Positions 1-8,525 of a stretch of 64,000 bases of DNA are shown here, piece by piece. This DNA is from Clostridium saccharoperbutylacetonicum N1-4(HMT) (lineage in GTDB: Bacteria > Bacillota > Clostridia > Clostridiales > Clostridiaceae). Location: positions 5,455,001-5,519,000 of the forward strand of contig NC_020291.1 of the NCBI RefSeq assembly GCF_000340885.1, read 5' to 3'. Numbering within the stretch: position 1 is the stretch's first letter; each line of letters begins with the position of its first letter. The notes beneath the pieces are model-generated. The model was not told where the DNA came from. It worked only from the letters and a program-made list of their open reading frames with translations, and ran no database searches. A program made the position numbers and the translations under genes.

Positions 1-411
1 ATTATACTTTAAACTTGGAGCCCAACATCCCTTACTGTATACGTTTTTTCCACCTACTAAATTATACGCATCAGCATGAGCTTTATCAATACCATTCATT
101 CCTACATCAATTCGATCATATGCATAAGAACAAATTTCCCAATTTACAAGATCTTGTGATTTTAAAATAGGAAGACCTGGCATATAACTAATGCTAGAGC
201 ATCCCATATAGTATGTTGATCCAACTTTAATAACGCTGTTATCTGGATAATCAGCATACATAACAGGATTCTGATAAGTTCCATTTCCTAAATCTGAAGT
301 ATATGCATTGGCTGGAAGAATTGGTGATGCTAGTAACACAAAAGATAGTACAGACATAGAAATTATCTTATTGAGGTAGTTTCTTTTTTTGTATAACTTG
401 TTTTTTAACAT
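1..411 (-). CDS. Secreted GH43-family glycoside hydrolase (5' part, cut by window edge)
   Basis: Only the first 137 codons lie in the window; the gene runs off the left edge. The start is ATG at 411, with a GGGGGA ribosome site upstream. Residues 1-36 form a signal peptide: basic start, hydrophobic stretch, then an ANA-type cleavage site. The mature part opens with NPVMYADYPDNSVIKVG and continues with PGLPILKSQDLVNWE. This matches the first blade of GH43 beta-xylosidases and arabinofuranosidases, including the PD pair carrying the general-base Asp. It probably cuts xylan or arabinan side chains outside the cell. The substrate cannot be read from this fragment. Family call good, specificity open. 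Confidence 0.8.
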   Translation of the reverse strand, partial: MLKNKLYKKRNYLNKIISMSVLSFVLLASPILPANAYTSDLGNGTYQNPVMYADYPDNSVIKVGSTYYMGCSSISYMPGLPILKSQDLVNWEICSYAYDRIDVGMNGIDKAHADAYNLVGGKNVYSKGCWAPSLKYN

Positions 412-457
412 TCTTGTTTCCCCCTTATATTATAATAATATTTGTTGTAAAACGTAA

Positions 458-480
458 AAATCATAGACTTTCTACGATTT
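458..480. promoter_or_regulatory. Dyad in the GH43 promoter region
   Basis: AAATCATAGA and TCTACGATTT form a 10-bp inverted repeat (one mismatch) around CTT. It lies just upstream of a plausible GH43 promoter (-10 TATAAT-like and a TTTACG-like -35 on the minus strand). An operator for an unidentified regulator is a reasonable guess. No matching copy was noticed elsewhere in the window. Confidence 0.35.
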
Positions 481-800
481 AGCAAATAGATTGTCTTTAA
501 GAATTTATACCACTAAAAAATAAAATTTATCTGCGCATAATAAAATCCAATTATGGTATATATATTATTAAAAGTAAATATCAAGCATAATTATGCATCT
601 AAACAATTACATTTTCTCATAATATTTACATTAAATAAATATACTTTTCTCTAAACGTACAAAATAGTGCATAAAAAGAAATTTTTAATTGTTTTATATA
701 TTCTTCAACTATTCCTTAGAACAATAAAATACCTGCAAAAATCTAATTTTAGATCTTTATGCGTTTCACTATGGAAGATAATTCTTGTCTGCTCTCACGA

Positions 801-836
801 TAAATCAAAAACCGTATTGGATTTTTCCAATACGGT
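801..836 (-). terminator. Rho-independent terminator downstream of barnase-barstar
   Basis: ACCGTATTGG (811-820) pairs perfectly with CCAATACGGT (827-836). On the minus strand the stem is followed by TTTTGATTTA, so it terminates leftward transcription from the barstar gene. Confidence 0.75.
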
Positions 837-1007
837 CTTATACATTCGTGTTATTTCATTGTGAAACAAAGTGTCAGTATCATTTCTATTTTTTCTACTA
901 TGCTATTGGTTATAATTATTTTTTAAGATTTATTATAAATCTAATCAAGTAAACTAAATCTCCTAAACTTGCAAAGAAAACAAATTCTATTATTCCTCTT
1001 GTTTTAT

Positions 1008-1283
1008 CTAAGAAAAAATTATATTAAATCTTCCCCCAGTAAATTTTTCAGCTTCTTTAAAAATTTCTAAGGTATTTTCAGCATAATCACCTAAGAGGCC
1101 TTTACTTTTTTGAAAGTCAACCCATTCAATTGTAAGTGGCAATTGAATATCAGTAGTTAGACAATCCCATAGTGCATCTAAATTTTCACCATAATGATTA
1201 GGAAGCTTTAATTCCTGTTTTAAAATTTGGTGCAAAATATTTTTATCCAAAAGCTTACTACCTTGTATTACTACTTTATTCAA
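1008..1283 (-). CDS. Barstar-family ribonuclease inhibitor
   Basis: A 91-residue intracellular inhibitor expected to plug the active site of the barnase encoded immediately upstream. The helix that fills the barnase active site is recognisable: HYGENLDALWDCL contains both acidic residues equivalent to barstar Asp35 and Asp39. Length and overall order match Bacillus barstar. The longer frame starts with GTG at 1292, right against the AAGGAT ribosome site. TTG at 1283 has correct spacing and gives the family's usual N terminus, MNKVVIQG. It is separated from the barnase gene by about 27 nt, one toxin-then-antidote operon, and ended by the hairpin at 811-836. Confidence 0.85.
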   Translation of the reverse strand: MNKVVIQGSKLLDKNILHQILKQELKLPNHYGENLDALWDCLTTDIQLPLTIEWVDFQKSKGLLGDYAENTLEIFKEAEKFTGGRFNIIFS

Positions 1284-1310
1284 GCTATTCACATCCTTTT
1301 AAATAAAAAA

Positions 1311-1832
1311 TTATTTTCCTTTATATAATACTTTAAATGTTTTGTAATGATCTGATGTAGAATAAATTAATCCATCATTGGAATAAAGGATCCTATCATC
1401 TCCACGATGTCCTCCATTATAGTTAATATCGCATTCATGCCAAATTCTATTAGGCGCATCTGGTAGAGATTTTTCAGCATTTTTAAAAATATCTCCACCT
1501 ATACTTTTACCAGGTGCAACTTTGCTAAGATCATCTCCTGGCTTCCATCCAAGCTTATCCGCTTGTGCTTTTGTTATAAAATTTTCAGGCAACGTTCCAT
1601 TTTTATGTATATAATCTGCAACACCTTGAAAATCATTAATTATTTTTTTATCTTTTGAATCTCCATTTTGGCCAGAGTCTGCCTTTTTATCTTCTGATTT
1701 TGTATTCTCCACATGGTTGTCCTGTTGCTTATTTGCAGCAGTTTCATTTGTCGCCGCACATCCAAATAAACTTATGAACATAAGTAAAAGTATAAAAACA
1801 GTAGAAATTTTCTTTATAAATAATTTTTTCAT
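1311..1832 (-). CDS. Barnase-type ribonuclease with lipoprotein signal
   Basis: A 173-aa guanyl-preferring RNase of the barnase family. Residues 1-25 are a lipoprotein signal peptide with lipobox LFGC, so the enzyme should be lipid-anchored outside the membrane rather than freely secreted. Residues about 28-62 form a charged, Lys/Asp/Ser-rich linker. The catalytic domain (about 65-173) keeps every barnase landmark: GVADYI, LGW, the block VAPGKSIGGDIF, then the Glu of WHECDINY, both Arg in GHRGDDRILY, and the catalytic His of DHYKTF. These correspond to barnase Glu73, Arg83, Arg87 and His102, so it should be active. Ribosome site GGAGG, ATG start. Likely role: nutrient scavenging or contact-dependent competition; protection inside the cell comes from the barstar gene downstream. 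Confidence 0.88.
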   Translation of the reverse strand: MKKLFIKKISTVFILLLMFISLFGCAATNETAANKQQDNHVENTKSEDKKADSGQNGDSKDKKIINDFQGVADYIHKNGTLPENFITKAQADKLGWKPGDDLSKVAPGKSIGGDIFKNAEKSLPDAPNRIWHECDINYNGGHRGDDRILYSNDGLIYSTSDHYKTFKVLYKGK

Positions 1833-1938
1833 TTTTCATCCTCCATCCGGCAAAAAATTGTACATTCTAATATTATATTCCAAATAGGAGAATTATTAAA
1901 CATAGGAAATTCAATGTAACCATTCAAAGCAACTATAT

Positions 1939-2751
1939 TTAACTAAAATAATCACTAATTAACTTAATAGCTAAAACTCCAAATAAGAACAGTACAATTA
2001 TGAATCTATTCTTAATGTCTCCTTTAACTACATTGTATTTATATTCAAGTAAATCGGTAAACCTTTTGTACTCTTCCTCTCCAAATTTTTCTCTAATCCA
2101 TGATTCATTGTAAAATTTCTTTCTTTTGTCAAATGTATATTCAAAGGAAACTTCCCTTTTACCCATTACAACTGATTCATCAACATGTCCATAATACACA
2201 TAATCGAAATATATTACAAAAAATGAAAGAATATCTGCTATATAAGAATATTCATCAAGAATATGAATATAATAACAGTCTAAATTCTCTCTTACACTTA
2301 ACGGTTTAGTGATTTGAGCAATTTCTACATCTTCCTTATAAAATGAGATAGTTTGAATATTCCCCTTTGATACATCATAACCTAAGAACATCTCATCATT
2401 AGATGTAACACAAATCTTAGAATCAAAGAAACCATTAGTTTTAGTATATATTGATCCACAATTTGCACTATATTTATCTAAGATATTTATTTTCATAACT
2501 TTTTGCTCATTATCAAATAAATCTCCACACAGAATCATTAATTCTGGAGCATTTTCTACAACATTATAATCAGCTGTATAACTTACTTCCTCCTCCATAT
2601 TAATAACCTTAATTTTTTTTATATTTCTGATTCCAAATCCAAGTCTCACTGAAGACCAAGGCACTTGTACACAATATTTTAGATTTCCATCTACTTCTAT
2701 CTCAAATTTATTACTTCTATTTGATTTAACCTGATTAACACAAATAATCAT
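1939..2751 (-). CDS. Unknown protein with C-terminal membrane anchor
   Basis: 270 aa, not recognised. Residues 1-245 look soluble, with alternating beta-like stretches in the first half and a charged Lys/Glu-rich segment around 205-245. Residues about 247-267 (FIIVLFLFGVLAIKLISDY) form a single transmembrane helix ending four residues before the C terminus, so it resembles a tail-anchored protein facing the cytoplasm. There is no signal peptide. The start has a GAGAGGG ribosome site. It is transcribed alone between barnase and the HxlR gene on the same strand. No function is proposed. Confidence 0.6.
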   Translation of the reverse strand: MIICVNQVKSNRSNKFEIEVDGNLKYCVQVPWSSVRLGFGIRNIKKIKVINMEEEVSYTADYNVVENAPELMILCGDLFDNEQKVMKINILDKYSANCGSIYTKTNGFFDSKICVTSNDEMFLGYDVSKGNIQTISFYKEDVEIAQITKPLSVRENLDCYYIHILDEYSYIADILSFFVIYFDYVYYGHVDESVVMGKREVSFEYTFDKRKKFYNESWIREKFGEEEYKRFTDLLEYKYNVVKGDIKNRFIIVLFLFGVLAIKLISDYFS

Positions 2752-2812
2752 AATTTACCCTCTCATCATCTATACCAAGTATATTAACCACACCTCAATA
2801 CTATCTTTTATA

Positions 2813-3154
2813 TTAAATCCAGTTAATTCCCTTCATATAATGTTTTCCCCAATCCTCCATCATTTCCATAACAGGTATAAACTTTTTGCCCATTTCAGTA
2901 AGACTATATTCAACTCTTGGAGGGACTTCATTATATGATTTTCTAAATACAAGATTATCGTCTTCAAGTTCTCTTAAATGCTGAGTTAGCATTTTTTGAG
3001 TAAGAACAGAATCATTAAATGCTCTTTTTAACTCTGAAAATCTCATTACTTCATTGTGAGCTAAAAACCATATTATTGAAAGTTTCCACTTACCTAATAT
3101 TATTCTTTGAGTTAATAGTAATGGACATCCCTTTTCCCAATCATTAACTATCAC
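2813..3154 (-). CDS. HxlR-family winged-helix regulator
   Basis: A DNA-binding protein of about 113 aa. The HxlR signature is clear: a Cys near the N terminus (KGCPLLLTQ), ILGKWKLSIIWFL, then the recognition region FSELKRAF...LTQKMLTQHLRELEDD and the wing PPRVEYSLTEMGK. The conserved Cys is often a redox or electrophile sensor in this family (YodB, HypR). The frame opens at GTG 3163, but that codon overlaps the ribosome site GAAGG; GTG at 3154 has 8-nt spacing and is preferred. It is divergent from an aldo/keto reductase, its most likely target along with itself. Confidence 0.85.
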   Translation of the reverse strand: MIVNDWEKGCPLLLTQRIILGKWKLSIIWFLAHNEVMRFSELKRAFNDSVLTQKMLTQHLRELEDDNLVFRKSYNEVPPRVEYSLTEMGKKFIPVMEMMEDWGKHYMKGINWI

Positions 3155-3171
3155 ATAAATCACCTTCTAAA

Positions 3172-3185
3172 TTACTTTTTAGTAA
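3172..3185. promoter_or_regulatory. Candidate HxlR operator
   Basis: TTACTTTTTAGTAA is a perfect 5-N4-5 inverted repeat just upstream of the HxlR ribosome site. HxlR/YodB-type regulators bind short dyads of this form, so it is a plausible autoregulatory site. Confidence 0.5.
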
Positions 3186-3244
3186 CTATACCACAAAAAA
3201 GTACCTAATTTCAATATTCTTATTATTCCCTTATACTAAATATA

Positions 3245-3260
3245 AATTAGTTAACTAATT
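3245..3260. promoter_or_regulatory. 16-bp perfect palindrome between hxlR-like gene and aldo/keto reductase
   Basis: AATTAGTTAACTAATT is a perfect palindrome in the 300-bp divergent intergenic region. It is distinct from the site at 3172 and may be a second operator. The AT-rich background lowers certainty. Confidence 0.4.
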
Positions 3261-3456
3261 AAAAATATTAAAGCTAAAATTATAATAAGCTTTAATTATT
3301 TCCAAAAATTGATATATTTTGTTTTATATCATGTAAAATCATTATCTATCAATGGAAGAAAATATAAAACTCTAACTGTTGGAAAGTTATACGAATCAAT
3401 TCTAACAAAATTCTCCAACCGATTATAAATTCTTATTATATTGGAGGTATGATAAA

Positions 3457-4362
3457 ATGAAAAAAATTCAACTTGGAAAATCAAGTATTAATGCATCTGT
3501 TATAGGGCTAGGCGCTATAAATTTTGGTACAGCTATTAGTGAGGATACTGCATTTAAACTAATGGACCATTATGTTTTAAATGGAGGAAATTTAATAGAT
3601 ACAGCAAACAATTATGCAGTGTGGAATGGCGGAGATGGAAGTGAAAGTGAAAAAACAATAGGTAAATGGATAAAAAGAAATGGTAAAAATAAAGATCTTT
3701 TTATTGCAACAAAACTTGGTGCTTTGCCAAAAGAGGCTGGAAAAAGAGATTTTTCAGATATGCAGGGATTAAGTAGTTCTGTTATTATCGACAGTGTTAA
3801 TAAATCTTTAGATAACCTGAATGTCGACTATATTGATTTATTATATTTACATGTTGATGATTTTAATACACCACAGGAAGAAACTCTTGGTGCATTAAAT
3901 GAACTTATAAATAAAGGTTTAATAAAAGAAATTGGTTGTAGTAATTTTAGAACATGGCGCATAGAAAGTGCCAGAAATATATGCTTGAAAAATAACTATA
4001 AATTTTTTTGTGCTGTACAGCAGAGATTTAGTTATTTATCACCTACAATAGATTCAGATTTTTTTCCACAAGTACCAGCTAACAGAGAGCTAGAAAGTTA
4101 TATAGATTATCATAAAGATTTAACACTCATGGCATATTCACCTTTATTAGGTGGGCAATATAATACAGATAAAATAAAAAAAGATGAGTATAAAACATAC
4201 TTTAATGAAATTAAATTAAAAAAATTATTAAATGAACAAAGTGATCCTAATTTATATGTTCTTAATTATATAAATACTCAATTTGGTGGCAGTGTTGCTT
4301 TAGTTAGAACTTCTAAAGTTGATCATTTAAATAATATAATGCAGTCAGAATTTTTCAAGTAA
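3457..4362 (+). CDS. Aldo/keto reductase
   Basis: A 301-aa cytosolic TIM-barrel oxidoreductase expected to reduce aldehydes or ketones with NADPH. The catalytic tetrad is visible: Asp and Tyr in DTANNYAVW, Lys in ATKLGA, and His in LLYLHVDD. The family motif GLIKEIGCSNF follows, and the cofactor end is ALVRTSKVDHL. Length is typical. The ribosome site is TTGGAGG before ATG 3457. Divergent to an HxlR regulator, it is probably induced by electrophiles or another HxlR signal. The natural substrate is unknown. Confidence 0.85.
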   Translation: MKKIQLGKSSINASVIGLGAINFGTAISEDTAFKLMDHYVLNGGNLIDTANNYAVWNGGDGSESEKTIGKWIKRNGKNKDLFIATKLGALPKEAGKRDFSDMQGLSSSVIIDSVNKSLDNLNVDYIDLLYLHVDDFNTPQEETLGALNELINKGLIKEIGCSNFRTWRIESARNICLKNNYKFFCAVQQRFSYLSPTIDSDFFPQVPANRELESYIDYHKDLTLMAYSPLLGGQYNTDKIKKDEYKTYFNEIKLKKLLNEQSDPNLYVLNYINTQFGGSVALVRTSKVDHLNNIMQSEFFK

Positions 4363-4475
4363 TCCTCCAAATCTTTGATTTGCAAAGATAGGCTTAATCA
4401 ACAAAAGTGAATAAGCTTTAATTTAAAAGAAGCTTACGAACTAATAGAACCTATATGATGGTCATTTATAAAAGA

Positions 4476-4542
4476 AAACCCTCAGCATTCCTGTCGAGGG
4501 TTTCATTGGTGGAGGCGAAGCGTGTCATTTAAAATCCACTAA
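4476..4542. repeat. Dispersed hairpin/GCGAAGC repeat, copy A
   Basis: Hairpin AAACCCTC (4476-4483) with GAGGGTTT (4496-4503), followed by the conserved tail: TGGTGGA (4507-4513), GCGAAGC (4515-4521), AAAATCCACTA (4531-4541). TGGTGGA can pair with TCCACTA using one G-U. It lies between convergent genes and probably serves as a bidirectional terminator. See the finding on this family. Confidence 0.75.
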
Positions 4543-4624
4543 TTTCAGCTTACCCCGAAAAGAAAAAACTTCTGATAAATTCATATAAATGAATTTATCA
4601 GAAGTTTAAAATTTATTTATTGGA

Positions 4625-6085
4625 TTATGACTTAATGCTTTCTCTATGGGTAACATTTTCTATTTTATTTAATATGATTGAATGAGGAAGTAAAAACACA
4701 ATAATAAGTGCTACTACTAAAACTAGGATGCCAAAATAATAAATATCTCTTTGTGCAAGAATATAAATATCATTTACACTTAAGTTTGTATTCCGATTAT
4801 AAAACAATTGACGAGAAGTAAGCATAACACTACTAAAAGCAGTCCCCAATGTTTGTCCAAGATTGCGCATAGTGGCTAACATTCCAGAAGCAACACCAGC
4901 CTTATTCCTAGGGGCCGAATTTAAAATAGCAGTATTGATTGAAGACACACTCAAGCCATTTCCCGCTCCCATGGCAATCAAAGTGACTATAACCACAATA
5001 TAACTCGAGGAATCTTTTAAGCAACTCATAAGTAAGCAGCTTATACAAATACAAATTAATCCTATGGCTGATGGTAATCTTGTTCCATGTTTATCAGTCA
5101 TGCTCCCTCCAACAGGAGACATTATCATCATCATAATTGGCCATGCCAGCATTACAAGTCCTGACTGATCTGATGGTAATAAAAGTATATCAATCAAATA
5201 AAATGGTACCAAATAGATAATTAATTGCTGTACAAGATATGAAAGCAAACATATCACATTCGCCATGGAAAATGTTTTATTCTTAAATAATTGTAACGAC
5301 ATCAATGGTGATTCTATATGTTTTTCACGTATGACGAATATATATAAGACAAATATACTTAAAAGCATACATCCAATAAAATAAGTTGACTTCCATCCCC
5401 ATTTATTAATAAAATTAACCCCTATTGAAAAAGCACCAATTGACATTGAAAATAAAGCAGCTCCAAACCAGTCCATGCTTCTATTTTTTGAAACATTTGT
5501 ATTGTCACTTGGCATAACAAAACAAGTTGAAATAAAACCTAAAAGACAGAAAGGCACATTAAAGTAGAAAATTGCATGCCATGAAAAATGAGTTAATAAA
5601 AAACCTCCAATAGTAGGTCCTGCTGCTAATCCTACAGAAATAAATATTGAACTAACCCCAAGTGCCTTGCCACGCTCTTCTAAATCAAAAGTTCTACTAA
5701 CAATTGCTTGTGTAATAGAAACCATAATACTATAACCTAGTCCCTGCATACATCTAAAAAAAATCAATATTTCTAAATTTACTGATAATAATGGTGCTAC
5801 AACACATACAAAACCAAAAAACAAGAAACCAATTTTAAATTGTCGTTTATAACCATGTAATTCCGCAGTCCTCCCAAAAATCAGCAAAGTACAGCATGGT
5901 ATAAGCGAGTATACTAATGCTAACCAGCTGACATTACTCTGATTAACACCAAATTCTTTTGTTAATGTTGGAAGAGCAAGATTTAAACTATTTATAGAAA
6001 ATGATACAACTAAGTTTGCCATACTTGTAACTGCAAAAATCATCCATTTATTATATTTACCTTCAAGTATTTCTTTCATTATCAA
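4625..6085 (-). CDS. MFS drug efflux transporter, DHA2 (14-TM) family
   Basis: A 486-aa proton-coupled exporter in the cytoplasmic membrane. Fourteen hydrophobic segments can be counted. Motif A-like GRTAELHGYKRQF follows TM2, and the antiporter motif C appears as GLAAGPTIGGFL. This is the EmrB/QacA group, which exports lipophilic drugs and cations. A TTG (6085) and an ATG two codons later compete as start; the AAGGAG site is nearer the TTG. It is monocistronic with no linked regulator. Substrate unknown. Confidence 0.82.
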   Translation of the reverse strand: MIMKEILEGKYNKWMIFAVTSMANLVVSFSINSLNLALPTLTKEFGVNQSNVSWLALVYSLIPCCTLLIFGRTAELHGYKRQFKIGFLFFGFVCVVAPLLSVNLEILIFFRCMQGLGYSIMVSITQAIVSRTFDLEERGKALGVSSIFISVGLAAGPTIGGFLLTHFSWHAIFYFNVPFCLLGFISTCFVMPSDNTNVSKNRSMDWFGAALFSMSIGAFSIGVNFINKWGWKSTYFIGCMLLSIFVLYIFVIREKHIESPLMSLQLFKNKTFSMANVICLLSYLVQQLIIYLVPFYLIDILLLPSDQSGLVMLAWPIMMMIMSPVGGSMTDKHGTRLPSAIGLICICISCLLMSCLKDSSSYIVVIVTLIAMGAGNGLSVSSINTAILNSAPRNKAGVASGMLATMRNLGQTLGTAFSSVMLTSRQLFYNRNTNLSVNDIYILAQRDIYYFGILVLVVALIIVFLLPHSIILNKIENVTHRESIKS

Positions 6086-6301
6086 TATATCTCCTTTTCA
6101 TATAATTACATTGACTTATGTCTTTTAATTTCCATTAATCAAATATGTATTTACAATCCAGATTATTAATAACGTTAATTTAAATCATATAAACTACTAT
6201 AATATATTGATTCATACTATTTTCTATTCATATGCATTGTATCAATTATATAGAAAATTTTTATGTCTGATTTTTGCGACTCATGGATATCTCCTAAATA
6301 A

Positions 6302-6350
6302 AAAAAGAATCTTAAAAATGCTCTTGTGCATCATTAAAATTCTTTTTACA
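6302..6350 (-). repeat. Duplicated terminator hairpin element, copy 1
   Basis: AAAAAGAAT (6302-6310) pairs with ATTCTTTTT (6339-6347), with an inner ATGC/GCAT stem. The same sequence with few changes occurs at 14288-14336. Both copies sit directly 3' of a leftward gene (here the HIT gene), so the element likely works as a terminator. Confidence 0.65.
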
Positions 6351-6383
6351 TGTATATTCTCTGTTAATTATAATATCCTAAAC

Positions 6384-6806
6384 TTATAAATTTTCTTTTA
6401 TAAGTTTAATTCTTTCAATATATTCTTCATCGCTTAAATAAGTTTTTTGAGGATTCATTTCAAACACTCCGCCCCATTCATATTCATCTTTATATTTAGG
6501 TACTAAATGAAAATGAAGATGAGGAAGTGTATCTGAATATGCTCCATAATTTACTTTATCAGGCGAAAAAGTCTTTTTAATTGCAGAAGCTGCTCTTGTA
6601 ACATCTTTCATAAACAATTCTAATTCTTTTTCATCTAGTTCAAATAATTCATTTACATGCTTATTATAAGCAACAATACATCTTCCTTTATGACTTTGTT
6701 CCTTAAACAAATAAAGAGTAGATACATTAAGCTTGCATATTTCAATCATTAGATTATCAAGTTTTTCATCCTTATCACAATATAGGCAATTAATTTTATT
6801 ATTCAT
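6384..6806 (-). CDS. HIT-family (histidine triad) nucleotide hydrolase
   Basis: A 140-aa cytosolic protein with the histidine-triad motif HLHFHLVPK near residue 96, the catalytic centre for hydrolysing nucleotide phosphoramidates or dinucleotide polyphosphates. CLYCDK near the N terminus resembles the zinc-binding Cys pair of Hint/GalT-like HIT proteins. The ribosome site AGGAG sits 8 nt before ATG. It is monocistronic with a hairpin terminator at 6302-6350. The precise substrate is not predictable. Confidence 0.82.
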   Translation of the reverse strand: MNNKINCLYCDKDEKLDNLMIEICKLNVSTLYLFKEQSHKGRCIVAYNKHVNELFELDEKELELFMKDVTRAASAIKKTFSPDKVNYGAYSDTLPHLHFHLVPKYKDEYEWGGVFEMNPQKTYLSDEEYIERIKLIKENL

Positions 6807-6980
6807 ATTAAAATCTCCTAACTTATTATAGTAATTTTATTTATAATTAGCTGCCTTAAAATAGTAATACATTTCCTATCTTAAGACAGCCACAAGAATT
6901 AAATTAAAATATTTTTAGATATCTGGTTATAATTTTCACAATTCAAACTATAAACTATTTTTTATTAAGTAAAAATTATC

Positions 6981-8486
6981 TTAAACTACATTTTCCTTCC
7001 AAACATTTTCATATTTATAACCAGTAAGATTTTCAACAATTGCTTTTGTTTCTGGAGTTACATCTTGTTTTGCTCCATTATTCTTTAGACGTTCAACTTC
7101 ATCTACTAATATACCATGTGTTCTCTTGTTAAGTTTGAAAGTTACAGCACAAACTAAAGCTATGCCAAGTAATACTATACATCCAACAGTTAATAGACCT
7201 GCTATAGTTGCTACTACTTGTGGTGACTGAGTTGCTTGTCCTTTTACAAATCCACTTTCTTCTAATACAACACCAATAATAAATGTAGCTATAGCAACGC
7301 TACTCTTTCTAGTGAAAGTCATAACTGCTGCATAAAGACCTTCTCTTCTTTGTCTTGTAACCATTTCATCAACATCAGGGATGAATGGGAATACATTCCA
7401 TGGAGTAAATTCTAATAAACTTCTTCCTACTTGATAAATAGTACCAATTACAAATAATAAAACAAGGTTTGTTCCTAACTGACCTACGTAAAGTCCATAG
7501 AATGCTAATATACATACTATCATTATTGAGTAAGACATCTTATACAAATTACTTGGTCCAACTTTAATCATTAAAAATCCACCTAAAATTGTTACAGGTA
7601 TACCAATGATACTAAGTGAAAGTACATTAGCTGCAGTAGTAGATGAAACACCTAAATTAAATACACAGAAATATATAAATACTGAATTAAATAAGTCTTT
7701 AGCGGTAAATGAACATATATAAATTGCTAAATGCTTTCTAAATGCTTTAATTTTAAAGGTAGATATATAATCTCCTGCAACTTTTATAATTCCTACTATT
7801 TGTTCACCTAACCCTTTACTTTGAGACCCATTTAATAATTCTTCTTCCATTTCAGGTGTAAGATCTCTTTCCCAAGTTACTCTATGTGATATTAATATAC
7901 AGATTGCATAAATAATAGCAAAAATTAATCCATTAATAAAATATGCTTGTGCACTCTTTTCTCCAAAGAAAGCTATTAATCTTCCAGGAACAAAGGTAGC
8001 TAAAAATGTTCCTGTTGCTGATATAAACATTCTTGAGGCTGATAACTTAGTTCTATCATTAAAATCTTTTGTCATTTCAGCAGGTAATGTTTCCCAAGGA
8101 ATTAATACCATTGCTGCAATTATTTCAAATAGTAAGTAAGTAACTAAATAGAATACATAACTTCTTCCTGTTACCCATAATAGCACATAATCTGCCATTA
8201 AAGGTGCTCCAATTAATAGGAAGAAACGACGTCTTCCAAAAAGTTTTCCAAGCTTAGTTTTATAGAAATTATCAGATATACTTCCTATGAATAAGCTGGC
8301 AACTGCATCAACAACACGGGCAATAGCAATGATAGAAGCCCCCTCAATTGGTGTTAATCCTGCAAATGTTGTATAGAAAAATAGTAAAAAGGCTCCTATA
8401 ATGGTGAAAGCTCCACCACCCATTAAATCAACTAATCCATAACCAACGCCTCTGGCAATTGTAATCTTTCTATTATTATTTGACAT
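6981..8486 (-). CDS. Glycoside-pentoside-hexuronide (GPH) symporter, probable hexuronate importer
   Basis: A 501-aa, 12-TM cation:sugar symporter. The start GVGYGLVDLMGGGAF and the loop DFNDRTKLSASRMF are typical of GPH transporters (UidB/XynB/YicJ group). It begins 39 nt after uronate isomerase on the same strand with its own GAGGAA ribosome site, so it is cotranscribed with uxaC. That context suggests glucuronate, galacturonate or small uronides as substrate. The C-terminal 50 residues are a charged cytoplasmic tail without an EIIA-like domain. Confidence 0.85.
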   Translation of the reverse strand: MSNNNRKITIARGVGYGLVDLMGGGAFTIIGAFLLFFYTTFAGLTPIEGASIIAIARVVDAVASLFIGSISDNFYKTKLGKLFGRRRFFLLIGAPLMADYVLLWVTGRSYVFYLVTYLLFEIIAAMVLIPWETLPAEMTKDFNDRTKLSASRMFISATGTFLATFVPGRLIAFFGEKSAQAYFINGLIFAIIYAICILISHRVTWERDLTPEMEEELLNGSQSKGLGEQIVGIIKVAGDYISTFKIKAFRKHLAIYICSFTAKDLFNSVFIYFCVFNLGVSSTTAANVLSLSIIGIPVTILGGFLMIKVGPSNLYKMSYSIMIVCILAFYGLYVGQLGTNLVLLFVIGTIYQVGRSLLEFTPWNVFPFIPDVDEMVTRQRREGLYAAVMTFTRKSSVAIATFIIGVVLEESGFVKGQATQSPQVVATIAGLLTVGCIVLLGIALVCAVTFKLNKRTHGILVDEVERLKNNGAKQDVTPETKAIVENLTGYKYENVWKENVV

Positions 8487-8525
8487 ATGTTTTTCCTCAC
8501 TTTCTTCTTCTAAGCACTTGTATTA

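Larger units (their letters stand above)
412..1007. other. 596-nt intergenic region, no convincing gene
   Basis: It holds the GH43 promoter side (412-480), AT-rich sequence, and the terminator at 811-836. A 65-codon open frame at 667-864 has no ribosome site, has biased composition and runs through the terminator hairpin, so I do not call it a gene. Confidence 0.6.

Noticed and set aside
667..864. 65-codon open frame on the plus strand
   Set aside because: No ribosome site, runs through the terminator hairpin at 811-836 and has composition of AT-rich noise.
6207..6389. 60-codon plus-strand frame between MFS and HIT genes
   Set aside because: It spans the duplicated hairpin element and overlaps the HIT gene end; no ribosome site.
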